Below the pieces are notes generated by a model. That model was not told the DNA's origin, made no database searches, and saw only the letters and a program-made list of their open reading frames with translations. Positions 1 through 8,065 of a stretch of DNA of 9,079 nt are shown here, piece after piece; the first letter of the stretch is position 1, and the number at the start of each line of letters is the position of its first letter. A program made the position numbers and the translations under genes. The DNA is taken from positions 1 to 9,079 of the forward strand of contig JAJYMP010000095.1 in the NCBI GenBank assembly GCA_021786915.1, read 5' to 3'. This DNA comes from Chloroflexota bacterium (GTDB lineage: Bacteria > Chloroflexota > Limnocylindria > Limnocylindrales > CSP1-4).

Positions 1-167
1 GGTGAGCCGACTGGCACTGGCAGAACGCCGTTGCCGTCCTCGTTCGTGGTGAAGAGCTCCACGTAGTGGCCGCGCGCTGCTAGGGCATGGCACATGTCAT
101 CCGCCGCCCGCGACGTTCCGCCGTAGCGTGGTGCCACATTGGCAATCACGTGAAGAACGCGCAGCAT
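1..167 (-). CDS. Glycosyltransferase, GT4-like N-terminus (partial, runs off left edge)
   Basis: Only the first 55 codons lie in the window; the rest continues beyond base 1. The start is the ATG at 167-165, preceded by an AGAGG Shine-Dalgarno-like stretch about 10 bases upstream. The protein begins MLRVLHVIANVAPRYGG, followed by a helix ADDMCHALAARGH and the strand VELFTT. A first beta strand, a glycine-rich loop (PRYGGTSRA, residues 13-21) and the helix-then-strand pattern are typical of the acceptor-binding N-terminal Rossmann domain of GT-B glycosyltransferases of family GT4. It probably adds one sugar to the lipid-linked repeat unit on the inner membrane face. The donor-binding domain and catalytic E-x7-E motif are outside the window, so sugar specificity cannot be judged. 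It follows another GT4 gene after a 76-bp gap, the largest clear spacer here. An inactive or fused C-terminal part cannot be excluded. Confidence 0.85.
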   Translation of the reverse strand, partial: MLRVLHVIANVAPRYGGTSRAADDMCHALAARGHYVELFTTNEDGNGVLPVPVGS

Positions 168-243
168 CAGGCGATAGCCTCTGGTTGCCCGATCTGGCAA
201 CAATGCGCAGTGGAGCCCGAGCGGAGAACGTTGCGCCAAGTCA
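168..243 (-). other. Intergenic spacer with two small tandem inverted repeats before the last glycosyltransferase
   Basis: This is the 76-bp gap between two glycosyltransferase genes. On the transcribed strand it holds a perfect 6-bp inverted repeat (GTTGCC / GGCAAC, bases 201-196 and 189-184, 6-base loop). A 4-bp inverted repeat follows (AGGC / GCCT, bases 180-177 and 172-169, loop TATC) that includes part of the AGAGG ribosome-binding-like sequence. No U-run follows either, so they are not a classical intrinsic terminator. If they fold in RNA they could limit ribosome access to the downstream start. That is inference, and stems this short arise by chance. No convincing -35/-10 promoter was seen in the gap. 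Confidence 0.4.
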
Positions 244-1317
244 TCATTGGGCAACTCGCTCCGCGAGTAGTCGGGCTGACCTGGCCAGAACGGTGTCCGT
301 CCACCGCGCCGGCGTGTAGGGACTCGCCAGCCCGCGGCTCACCCGGCCCATCGCTGAGCGCTCATCGTCCGACAAGCCCGCGACGTACATCATGCACTCG
401 GTGAGTGACCCAACGTCCCCGGTTCGTGCGACGCGCCCGTTGGCGAAATCATGGACGAGGTGAGGCACGGAACCGCACGCGCTCGTCGCGACAATCGGAA
501 GGCCGGCCGCGGCACCCTCGGATAAGGCAACACCCCAAGCCTCGAATCGGCTGGGGACTACTAGGCAGTCGATCGTCCTCAGCCAGGCGCCGATATCGGC
601 CGGCTGGACGAAGCCGGACAGGATCACACCCTCGTGGCCGTCCACCTCCGATTCCAGCGGGCCCGCGCCTGCCACACGAAGTTCCCACGGATCAGCGCCA
701 GACCGGCGGTAGATCTCGTGCGCTTTGAGGAGGTCACGGATCCCCTTTTCGGCGGAGAGACGACCGACATAGCCGAAGGCACGTGGATGGGACGAAGGAG
801 TCGTTCCCGCCGCTCCGGCCAGCGGCGCCGTGTCCGGACACAGGAGGCCCTGCCAGATCCGGTCGTCGGCGAAACCGAGGCGGCGGGCGAAGCACGCCTG
901 GCGCTCGCCCGGGAGGAACGCGGCATCGTACAGCCTGCGAACGTACCACCGCGAGGCGATCACGCCCAGGCCCTGCTTCCACGTGCCGCGCCACTGGTTG
1001 TCCATGCACAGAATCCTGAGCGGCCGGGGCCTAAGGTGTCGCAGCACGTACCGGAACTCGCGACTGTTCCAACCGGACACCAGCAAGACATCAGGCGCGA
1101 ACGAGCGGGTCCTTGTGAACAGTGCGTCACGGTCGGGCCGACCCACGTATTCGATCCGGGTCGCCATCCAGGAGAACTGACTGTCATGGAACGGCGCATC
1201 ATCTCCGGCCGTCTCGTGTGCCACGAGAAGCTCGACGTCCGGCCTCGTCGCGAGCTCGCGAAGACAGGCGTTGAGGTAGCCGCTCAGCCGGGTCCACAAG
1301 ACAGCGATCCGCATCAT
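244..1317 (-). CDS. Glycosyltransferase family 4 (GT-B fold)
   Basis: A complete 357-residue GT4-type transferase, close to the usual family length. The N-terminal Rossmann domain (about 1-165) starts with the strand RIAVLWTRLSGYL. The donor-binding domain opens with FGYVGRLSAEKGIRDLL (181-197), whose GRLS-x-EKG core is the family signature. WELRVAGAGPLESEV (211-225) and VILSGFV (231-237) follow. The E-x7-E motif is E259 and E267 within CLVVPSRFEAWGVALSEGAAAG, and it contacts the nucleotide-sugar donor. The enzyme is retaining and acts in the cytoplasm on the lipid-linked oligosaccharide. Donor and acceptor are not readable; GDP-mannose or GDP-fucose is possible given gmd and fcl in the same operon. 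The first ATG (1317) overlaps the upstream gene's stop as ATGA, with a second ATG directly after, so translation is probably coupled. The gene ends in tandem stops (TGA TGA). Confidence 0.93.
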   Translation of the reverse strand: MMRIAVLWTRLSGYLNACLRELATRPDVELLVAHETAGDDAPFHDSQFSWMATRIEYVGRPDRDALFTRTRSFAPDVLLVSGWNSREFRYVLRHLRPRPLRILCMDNQWRGTWKQGLGVIASRWYVRRLYDAAFLPGERQACFARRLGFADDRIWQGLLCPDTAPLAGAAGTTPSSHPRAFGYVGRLSAEKGIRDLLKAHEIYRRSGADPWELRVAGAGPLESEVDGHEGVILSGFVQPADIGAWLRTIDCLVVPSRFEAWGVALSEGAAAGLPIVATSACGSVPHLVHDFANGRVARTGDVGSLTECMMYVAGLSDDERSAMGRVSRGLASPYTPARWTDTVLARSARLLAERVAQ

Positions 1318-2159
1318 CCGGCCCGACTCGCACGGATCACGTAGCCGTTGGGCCCGCGTTCAACCAGACCGCCGCCGGCAGACCGTGACTTCAGCCTTCG
1401 AAGAGCGTAGCCGGGAGCGCGGAGTAGCTTCTCGGTACGCGCTGACAGCGCGAGCACCCCGTCGGCCACATGCGCGTCGCGGCCGATCGCCCGGGCCACG
1501 AAGCGCTGACGGTCTTGGTGGTACTGGGCCTCGAGGCGGCCGGACCCCGAGATGCCCTCTGCGTGGAGCCGGAACGCCGACCAATCCGCCCGCACCCGGC
1601 GGAACCGTGCGCCGGCGAGCGCCAGGTCCACCAGCAGCTCGCCGTCCCAGCAGGTCACGTTGTGTGAGTTGAAACCGGAGGTGCGGTCGAACGCGGAGCG
1701 CCGGAAGAACGTGGACTGCTGCAGGACGTTCACGCCTCCGTACAGGTATCGGCGCAGTCCCCATGGCGTCGCTTCGAAGTGCCGCCGGACCCGGGCTTCG
1801 CCGTCGATGATCCACCCGTCCCCGTACACAACGTCGACCGAAGGGTTCGTGCGAAAGAAGTTGTCGACTTCGCGGAGCGCGTCCACGAGGTACAAGTCAT
1901 CTGCGTTCAGATAGCCGACCACGGCTCCGGTCGTGGACCTGACTCCCTTGTTCAGCCCGTCCGCCGGTCCTTGGTCAGGCTCGAGCACGAGCTTGACGCG
2001 AGGGTCGTGGAGGGTCGCCAGGTACTCACGACTTCCATCGGTCGAGCCCGCATCCACGATGACGTACTCGAGGTCCACGTCGCGCTGCGCGAGCACCGAG
2101 TCCACGGCGGTCGGCAGGAATCGGCCTTGGTTCATCGAGATCGTGACGATCGAGATCAC
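1314..2159 (-). CDS. Glycosyltransferase family 2 (GT-A fold)
   Basis: A 281-residue inverting-type GT2 transferase. The N-terminal strand ISIVTISMNQGRFL (2-15) and EYVIVDAGSTDGSREYL (31-47, with D36 and D41) form the nucleotide-binding half. GYLNADDLYLVDAL (82-95) supplies the DxD-like acidic motif (D87, D88) that binds the metal-diphosphate. Further on, LQQSTFFRRSAFDRTSGF (146-163) and CWDGELLVDLALAG (170-183) match the acceptor region seen in WcaA/COG0463-type enzymes. D172 or E174 are candidates for the catalytic base. No membrane segment is evident, so it should act at the inner membrane face on the lipid-linked unit. The start is a GTG whose last two bases form the upstream stop (GTGA), with no good Shine-Dalgarno sequence of its own, so it relies on coupling. 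The tail (about 240-281) is basic and may aid membrane association. The donor sugar is unknown. Confidence 0.93.
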   Translation of the reverse strand: MISIVTISMNQGRFLPTAVDSVLAQRDVDLEYVIVDAGSTDGSREYLATLHDPRVKLVLEPDQGPADGLNKGVRSTTGAVVGYLNADDLYLVDALREVDNFFRTNPSVDVVYGDGWIIDGEARVRRHFEATPWGLRRYLYGGVNVLQQSTFFRRSAFDRTSGFNSHNVTCWDGELLVDLALAGARFRRVRADWSAFRLHAEGISGSGRLEAQYHQDRQRFVARAIGRDAHVADGVLALSARTEKLLRAPGYALRRLKSRSAGGGLVERGPNGYVIRASRAG

Positions 2160-3553
2160 GTCGGATTACCACGGGCAGGGTCGATCGCCCCCGGGTCAGC
2201 TGGGTAGAATGCCCTCCGGTCGACGGAGGTCCGCGTCGGAGAGCCTGCCGGTATGCGCAAGGGGTGGGGAACTCGTCGGTCGGCCGACAGGAGGCGCAGC
2301 CCGAGGAGGCAAAGCGCGATGCTGTACGCAGCGGCGATCCGACCGCTGAACCCGTAAGGCGAGAACGCGATGTTCCACAGCAGGAGCATGGTGGAGAACA
2401 CGAGGAGCGGCGCCAAATCGACGCGGAACGAGTACAGGTTCGCCAGAAGCCACACGGCGATGCCCGCGACGGCGAGCCAGAACAGGCCGCCCAGGAAGCC
2501 GGCCCAGACCCACGACCCCATCAGGTACGAGTGCGCCGGAATCAAGCCCACGTCGGAGTACCCCGCCCCGACCTCGTAGCCCAGGGAGCTGCGACGTTCC
2601 GCCAGGAGGTCCACGTACTTGAAGTCCTTGGCCCACGATCCGTGGCCCAGGATTGGAGAGTCGATGATCGCCTGGGTGGACGCGAGCACCTCCGATCGAC
2701 CGCCCACGAGGACGCCGAAGGTCCCGGACTGTTCCGCGTACTTGGCCTGGGCGTCGGATCCCAGGAGCCCCCCAGACGCAGCGGCGTCATAGAGTTGGAG
2801 CGTGCCCACGACCGTCAGGGAGAGAAGAGCCACGCCGGCGGCGGCCCGCAACATCGAGGGTTCGGAGCTCACCTGACGGCGCCCGGAGACAACGCCGAGG
2901 ACAAGGTAGCCGGCTGTCAGCAGGCTCACGCCGCCGAGGCTGCGGAACCCGAAGAAGAGGTTCAGGGCGCCGAAAGCAGCGAAGGCCGCGACCGTCAGCC
3001 AGGGCAGCTTGGCACCCGCCGTGCCTGACAGGCCAGCTGCAAGGGCAAGCCCGACCGGCAGCGCAAACGCCCATTTCCACGGATCCACCGCGGCGTATGC
3101 GTTGGGAACGAACAGGAAGCCGAGAACGCCACCGGTCGCCAGGCCAAGGGCAAGGAGGCGAGCCCTCCGGGGGGTGGACGCGAGGACCAGGATCGCGGCG
3201 AAATCGGTGATTGTGAAGATGACCGCTGCCCAGCCCCGTGCGAAGTCCTCAAACGGACTTCCCACGACGAGGTCGGTGACGATCTGCCCGAGGAGCCAGC
3301 CCGCCCACAGCACCACGATCCATCGCGGCAGCGGCAGGCGATCCCGTGCGTTCCACAGCCACGGCAGCATCGCCAGCATGAGGAGCTCGCTGATGATGAG
3401 CCGCCCCACGATCGTGAGCTCGATGAACGAGACGGCAGGCACAAGGAAGGCCCATAGGTCCAGAGCGCTCACACCTCCCGGCTTCCCGGTGTTCGCGGTG
3501 TCCACAACGGACAGGCGATCGAGGTTCGAGGCCTGAGCTGCGGCTCGGTTCAT
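2156..3553 (-). CDS. wzy: Wzy-like O-antigen polymerase / O-antigen ligase family membrane protein
   Basis: A 465-residue polytopic membrane protein with roughly 10-12 hydrophobic segments: one long stretch from about 31 to 67, others near 78-97, 106-125, 131-150, 160-176, 184-201, 207-223, 237-252, 342-370, 380-397 and 403-422. Between the segments near 252 and 342 lies a large polar loop holding GGRSEVL (284-290) and SPILGHGSW (299-307). The arrangement of a G-R near the loop start and a P-x-x-G-x-G turn is characteristic of the Wzy_C/WaaL superfamily (PF04932). H341 just before the next segment (IPAHSYLMGSW) is the kind of conserved loop histidine seen in that family. Overall length, topology and a position next to a flippase suggest repeat-unit polymerisation in the periplasm or outer leaflet. 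A ligase cannot be distinguished from a polymerase by sequence alone. Start ATG overlaps the upstream stop as ATGA; GGA lies 6-8 bases before it. The C-terminus (about 425-465) is polar and proline-rich. Confidence 0.85.
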   Translation of the reverse strand: MNRAAAQASNLDRLSVVDTANTGKPGGVSALDLWAFLVPAVSFIELTIVGRLIISELLMLAMLPWLWNARDRLPLPRWIVVLWAGWLLGQIVTDLVVGSPFEDFARGWAAVIFTITDFAAILVLASTPRRARLLALGLATGGVLGFLFVPNAYAAVDPWKWAFALPVGLALAAGLSGTAGAKLPWLTVAAFAAFGALNLFFGFRSLGGVSLLTAGYLVLGVVSGRRQVSSEPSMLRAAAGVALLSLTVVGTLQLYDAAASGGLLGSDAQAKYAEQSGTFGVLVGGRSEVLASTQAIIDSPILGHGSWAKDFKYVDLLAERRSSLGYEVGAGYSDVGLIPAHSYLMGSWVWAGFLGGLFWLAVAGIAVWLLANLYSFRVDLAPLLVFSTMLLLWNIAFSPYGFSGRIAAAYSIALCLLGLRLLSADRRVPHPLRIPAGSPTRTSVDRRAFYPADPGAIDPARGNPT

Positions 3554-4134
3554 CGCTGTCCGGATTGAACTGCATGTGGCTGTCCCGCACCGCCTGCCTT
3601 CTTGGTTGACCTCGCCGGCACCCCGACTACAACGTCGGCAGCATCAACATCCGGCACGACCAACGCGTTGGCGCCGACGACGGCGTCGTCACCGACCCTG
3701 ACGCCACCCAGAATGGCGGCCCCTGCGCCGACCACCATACGGGCACCCAGGCGCGGATACCCATGTCTGGGGTCTGCGCAATCGCCGCATCGCTCACCCG
3801 ATGTGACTCGCTGCAGGATGATCCAGTTCTCATCGGTGACCGCGCCGACACCGATCACGACCCTGTGCGGATGCGGCAGCCTCAAGCCAGGCCCAACGCG
3901 GCAGCCAATCAGCAACTGCGCTCCCGCTATTCGGAGGCTGTGCAAAGACGCCGCACGTGCGAGTCGGTGGCGGCCGGCAGCCTGTAGGGCCATCTGTGCC
4001 CGAAGGAGGAGAACCGCCTGGACTCCGGGATTGGCGACGACGAGCTTGGTGGCGGCCGACGCGGAGGGGCGGCGTCTGGTGCTGATCCACCTCGCCAGGT
4101 CCCGGCGAAAGGCGGCACTAGGATCGAACGTCAT
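3550..4134 (-). CDS. Serine acetyltransferase-like hexapeptide-repeat O-acetyltransferase
   Basis: A 194-residue protein (start at ATG 4134) of the CysE-like left-handed beta-helix family, which transfers acetyl from acetyl-CoA. An alpha-helical N-terminal part (AAFRRDLARW to about residue 70) precedes hexapeptide turns: LLIGCRVGPGLRLPHPHRVV (74-93), GVGAVTDENWIILQRVT (95-111), GARMVVGAGAAILGGVRVG (130-148) and DDAVVGANALVV (149-160). H88 in LPHPH and H124 in DPRHGYP correspond to the catalytic His pair of CysE (E. coli H158 and H193); the CysE Asp beside the first His is Pro here. In polysaccharide clusters such proteins usually O-acetylate a sugar, and the context favours that over cysteine synthesis, though serine as acceptor is not excluded. 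The start is uncertain: the frame is open further upstream, and ATGs at 4143 and 4209 exist. I chose 4134 for a weak GGA upstream and the shortest overlap (17 bp) with the flippase gene. Confidence 0.87.
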   Translation of the reverse strand: MTFDPSAAFRRDLARWISTRRRPSASAATKLVVANPGVQAVLLLRAQMALQAAGRHRLARAASLHSLRIAGAQLLIGCRVGPGLRLPHPHRVVIGVGAVTDENWIILQRVTSGERCGDCADPRHGYPRLGARMVVGAGAAILGGVRVGDDAVVGANALVVPDVDAADVVVGVPARSTKKAGGAGQPHAVQSGQR

Positions 4135-5572
4135 TCTGGGCATCCATTGCGACGAGGGCGACGGATCGGTAGTCACCCTGCTCAAGCCGACGGAGTAGAC
4201 CCGGCACATACACGAGCGCGGGAATCATGAGCGCAGCGACGACAGCGAACACGGATCCGAGCGCCACGCCGGCCACGCCGATTCTGGACGCCAGGTAGAT
4301 GCTGACCGCGAGGTTCAGGACCGCCATCAAGATCCAGGTGAAGATCAGGTAGCGCATCACTTGCGCGCCGTTCAGCAGCACCATGAAGACATTGGCGACC
4401 CCAAGAGTGATGGCGAAGGCTCCCAATGCGAGATACAGGCCGTGGGAGGGAGAAACGCTGTGACTAGTCCACGTGTCAACGATAAAGGGACCGGCGATCG
4501 TGAGTACGATGGTCAGAGGGATGGTCGCAAGGACCGTGACCAAGAGGGACCGCCGCAGGGTCAGGCGCACCCAAGCGATGTCGTGCCGCGAGATGGCCTC
4601 ACGGTACGCCGGCCAGAGGGGCAGCAAGGCGATCGCAGCAAGTCCCGCCGGCATCGAGAACAGCCGGTACACGACGGCATAGTCGGCGACCGCAGCCGGA
4701 CCGACGACGTGAGCCACGACGATTCGATCGGCCGAGAACCCGACCGTGTACGCAATCTGAAGGACCATGAACGCCAGCCCGACCCCGACAACGGACCGCA
4801 GTGCGTCGGTGGTGACGTCCGCCAGGCGGGGTGCCAGCCAGGGGCGCTGGAGGCGAACCAGCACGATCAGGTTGACCAGGGCCGTGATGAGTGGCCCGCT
4901 TGCCATCGCGAGCACGAGAACGGGAAGGCTCGCGCGCGCCGCGACCGTGATCAAGAGAAGGGCGATTGTCAGGACGCTCCCAAGCCCTACGAAGGCACTT
5001 TGAACGAAGCCCTCCTGGTACGCGGCACGGACCTGGCCGACCAGGCTGAGAGGCAAGCCAACCAGGAACGTTGCGACGAAGACAGCGGTGGCAGGACCTG
5101 CCTCCGATGCGGCCAGCGAGTCGCTGGCGACGTTGTAAACAGCAGCCCACGGCACACGAGGATAGGCGGCCACGAAGAGTGCCCCCAGCACGAGCGCGAT
5201 TCCGGCCAGCGCCACGAACCCCGAAGCCAGGAACCGGCGAGCCGCCGCTCTGTCGCCTTGCCCGTAGGCGCGAGCGATGCTGTTGAGCACGCCATTGCCG
5301 ATCCCGAGGTCAGTCGCGCCGAGGAGGGCGACCACGGAGGCGATCGTCATCCACATCCCGAAGCGGACCGGACCGAGCAGATCGAGGGTCAGCGGTACGC
5401 TGATGAGGACGACCACAAAGGAGGAGCCGCGAAGAGCAAGTCCGGCGATGGAGCTTGCGACTGCGCGCCGGTTCCGCTCCGACGAGCGCTCGGCCTCCGT
5501 GTCGCCGGAGATGTCGGAGGAGGTGAGCCACGACCGCAGCCTCCGTCCACCCAGCGCCAGCGCGTCGATCAC
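4118..5572 (-). CDS. wzx: Polysaccharide flippase (Wzx, MOP/MATE-like superfamily)
   Basis: A 484-residue membrane protein with about 12-14 hydrophobic helices distributed over its whole length after a polar N-terminus (1-37), as expected for Wzx-type lipid-linked oligosaccharide translocases. Diagnostic stretches are SIAGLALRGSSFVVVLISVP (41-60) and FGMWMTIASVVALLGATDLG (71-90) followed by IGNGVLN (91-97). This matches the conserved TM1-TM3 region of the polysaccharide-synthesis protein family (PF01943/PF13440) in which F/Y-G, D-x-G and G-x-x-N recur. It should flip the undecaprenyl-linked repeat unit outward. The reading frame stays open upstream to 5791, but that part lies inside the FkbM gene and reads as low-complexity shadow sequence. 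The only good start after the FkbM stop is GTG 5572 (preceded by AAGAAGAG), which gives a normal family length. The 3' end overlaps the acetyltransferase start by 17 bp. Confidence 0.91.
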   Translation of the reverse strand: MIDALALGGRRLRSWLTSSDISGDTEAERSSERNRRAVASSIAGLALRGSSFVVVLISVPLTLDLLGPVRFGMWMTIASVVALLGATDLGIGNGVLNSIARAYGQGDRAAARRFLASGFVALAGIALVLGALFVAAYPRVPWAAVYNVASDSLAASEAGPATAVFVATFLVGLPLSLVGQVRAAYQEGFVQSAFVGLGSVLTIALLLITVAARASLPVLVLAMASGPLITALVNLIVLVRLQRPWLAPRLADVTTDALRSVVGVGLAFMVLQIAYTVGFSADRIVVAHVVGPAAVADYAVVYRLFSMPAGLAAIALLPLWPAYREAISRHDIAWVRLTLRRSLLVTVLATIPLTIVLTIAGPFIVDTWTSHSVSPSHGLYLALGAFAITLGVANVFMVLLNGAQVMRYLIFTWILMAVLNLAVSIYLASRIGVAGVALGSVFAVVAALMIPALVYVPGLLRRLEQGDYRSVALVAMDAQNDVRS

Positions 5573-5670
5573 CTCTTCTTGGCCCTCGCCCGTACCCGGT
5601 CGGCCATCCGTGGGATCCGCGTCGTGCGCGCACGACGCGCGCGGAGACCAGACCAGAAGCCGAGTGGCAT
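5569..5670 (-). CDS. Candidate 33-residue Arg-rich micro-ORF bridging fkbM and wzx
   Basis: This short frame starts at ATG 5670-5668, which shares one base with the FkbM stop (TGATG). It ends at TGA 5571-5569, which overlaps the flippase GTG start (GTGA). The product would begin MPLGFWSGLRARRAR and end RVRARAKKR: 33 residues with 10 Arg and 2 Lys, strongly basic, with no recognisable domain. The double coupling at both ends matches the style of the other junctions in this operon and would close the only unexplained 97-bp gap. Against it, the frame runs through a 22-bp GC-rich palindrome that by itself generates Arg/Ala codons, and chance ORFs of this size are common in high-GC DNA. It might be a real small protein, a translational relay that delivers ribosomes to wzx, a remnant of a lost gene, or nothing. 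Confidence 0.3.
   Translation of the reverse strand: MPLGFWSGLRARRARTTRIPRMADRVRARAKKR
5618..5639. repeat. Perfect 22-bp palindrome (potential strong RNA hairpin) in the fkbM-wzx junction
   Basis: Bases 5618-5628 read CGCGTCGTGCG and bases 5629-5639 are their exact reverse complement. In RNA this would form a 9-bp G+C-rich stem (CGCGUCGUG with CACGACGCG) closed by a four-base CGCG loop. It lies 31 bases after the FkbM stop and 46 bases before the flippase GTG. No U-run follows on the transcribed strand, so it is not a standard intrinsic terminator. Possible roles are an RNA processing or stability element, a polarity or attenuation point, or a dimeric-protein binding site. The role is inference; the symmetry is directly visible. 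Confidence 0.8.
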
Positions 5671-6458
5671 CACGATCGAACCCCCTGGAGCGACCGGGTC
5701 GCGTGGTCGGGGGCGAAGAGCCCGTCAGCCTGGAGCAACAGCCCCGTGGGGGCCGCGAAGCCAGGCTCGATTCCGACGAGCTGAAAGCCACGCTGCCCCA
5801 TGAACTCGAGAACGTCTCGGTGGGTGGGCGCAGTCTCGTAGAGAGGGATCAGCGACATCTCGAGCTGGACCAGAGATGACCGGGCAAGCGTGGCCGTTCC
5901 GCCGGCAAGCACCTGCAGCTCATAGCCTTGGACATCGGCCTTGGTGAACAGGGTGAGCCCGTCTCGCACGTGCGGCTGGACGAGATCATCGAGGGTAGCA
6001 ACGTCCACGTGCTCATCGAAAACATACCGCGCCTCCGGGGCCACGCGGTCATGCAACTCGAGCATCGGCAGGATCGAGCTCGATGCTCCGCCATTCGCGG
6101 CGACATGCATCGTCGCCGAGCCCGCGCTTGAACCGACCGCGGACCGGATCACGGTCCACCGCTCGTCCGTTGCAGTCAGTCGAGAAAGCCGCTGGAAGGG
6201 CTCAGCCAGCGGCTCGATGCTCACGATCCGCCCGGCATACCCGGCTCGGCGGAGCTCGAGCCCGAACTGACCTCGATTGGCCCCCACGTCGATCACCAGG
6301 TCGATCCCCAATGACGTCATGAGCCGGGCGAGCCGCCCGATGGGATGCCGAACGCTGCGAAGTCGGACCAGGTCGACGCCTGCCGCCCGCGCCGCGGCCA
6401 GCACGTACCCCTTCACAGACGTCATGAGGCCGCGAGGTGCGGCGCGGAAACGCTCCAC
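5670..6458 (-). CDS. FkbM-family SAM-dependent methyltransferase
   Basis: A 262-residue class I methyltransferase of the FkbM family (PF05050), normal in length. After an N-terminal helical lead (about 1-50), motif I is LVIDVGANRGQFGLEL (54-69), the SAM-binding glycine loop. IVSIEP (78-83) ends strand 2 with the acidic ribose-binding E82. AVGSSAGSATMHVA (107-120) and GGASSSIL (123-130) follow, then the family-typical FTKADVQGYELQVLAGG (171-187) with D175 and E180, and LVQLEMSLIPLY (196-207). FkbM proteins O-methylate sugars or polyketides; here a hydroxyl of the repeat unit is the likely target, in the cytoplasm before flipping. The start chosen is GTG 6458, four bases after the fcl stop, with GGAA 8-11 bases upstream. 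ATG 6425 (residue 12) is a credible alternative, since many family members begin near there, but it lacks a Shine-Dalgarno sequence. The gene ends in TGATG. Confidence 0.93.
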   Translation of the reverse strand: MERFRAAPRGLMTSVKGYVLAAARAAGVDLVRLRSVRHPIGRLARLMTSLGIDLVIDVGANRGQFGLELRRAGYAGRIVSIEPLAEPFQRLSRLTATDERWTVIRSAVGSSAGSATMHVAANGGASSSILPMLELHDRVAPEARYVFDEHVDVATLDDLVQPHVRDGLTLFTKADVQGYELQVLAGGTATLARSSLVQLEMSLIPLYETAPTHRDVLEFMGQRGFQLVGIEPGFAAPTGLLLQADGLFAPDHATRSLQGVRS

Positions 6459-6462
6459 GGCA

Positions 6463-8061
<1,599 letters not shown>

Positions 8062-8065
<4 letters not shown>

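Noticed and set aside
184..201. Possible transcription terminator after the GT4 gene
   Set aside because: The stem has only 6 bp and no U-run follows on the transcribed strand, so it does not qualify as an intrinsic terminator.
634..1344. A 236-codon plus-strand frame opposite the GT4 gene, and similar plus-strand frames elsewhere (for example 2264-3028, 6883-7542, 7394-8269)
   Set aside because: All lie opposite genes with clear family motifs and none shows recognisable domains; they are shadows of the coding strand.
5618..5639. Palindrome read as an intrinsic terminator or as an insertion-element end
   Set aside because: There is no downstream U-run, no transposase, and no second copy or target-site duplication visible in the window.
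5573..5791. N-terminal extension of the flippase frame into fkbM
   Set aside because: It has no hydrophobic or conserved character, overlaps the fkbM 3' end, and would make the protein 557 residues against a usual length near 480.
4361..5803. A 480-codon open frame on the plus strand opposite the flippase gene
   Set aside because: It is antisense to a well-supported membrane protein gene, its product is highly charged and low in complexity (rich in R, D, E, Q, G) with no domain, and such long antisense frames are expected in high-GC DNA with biased third positions.
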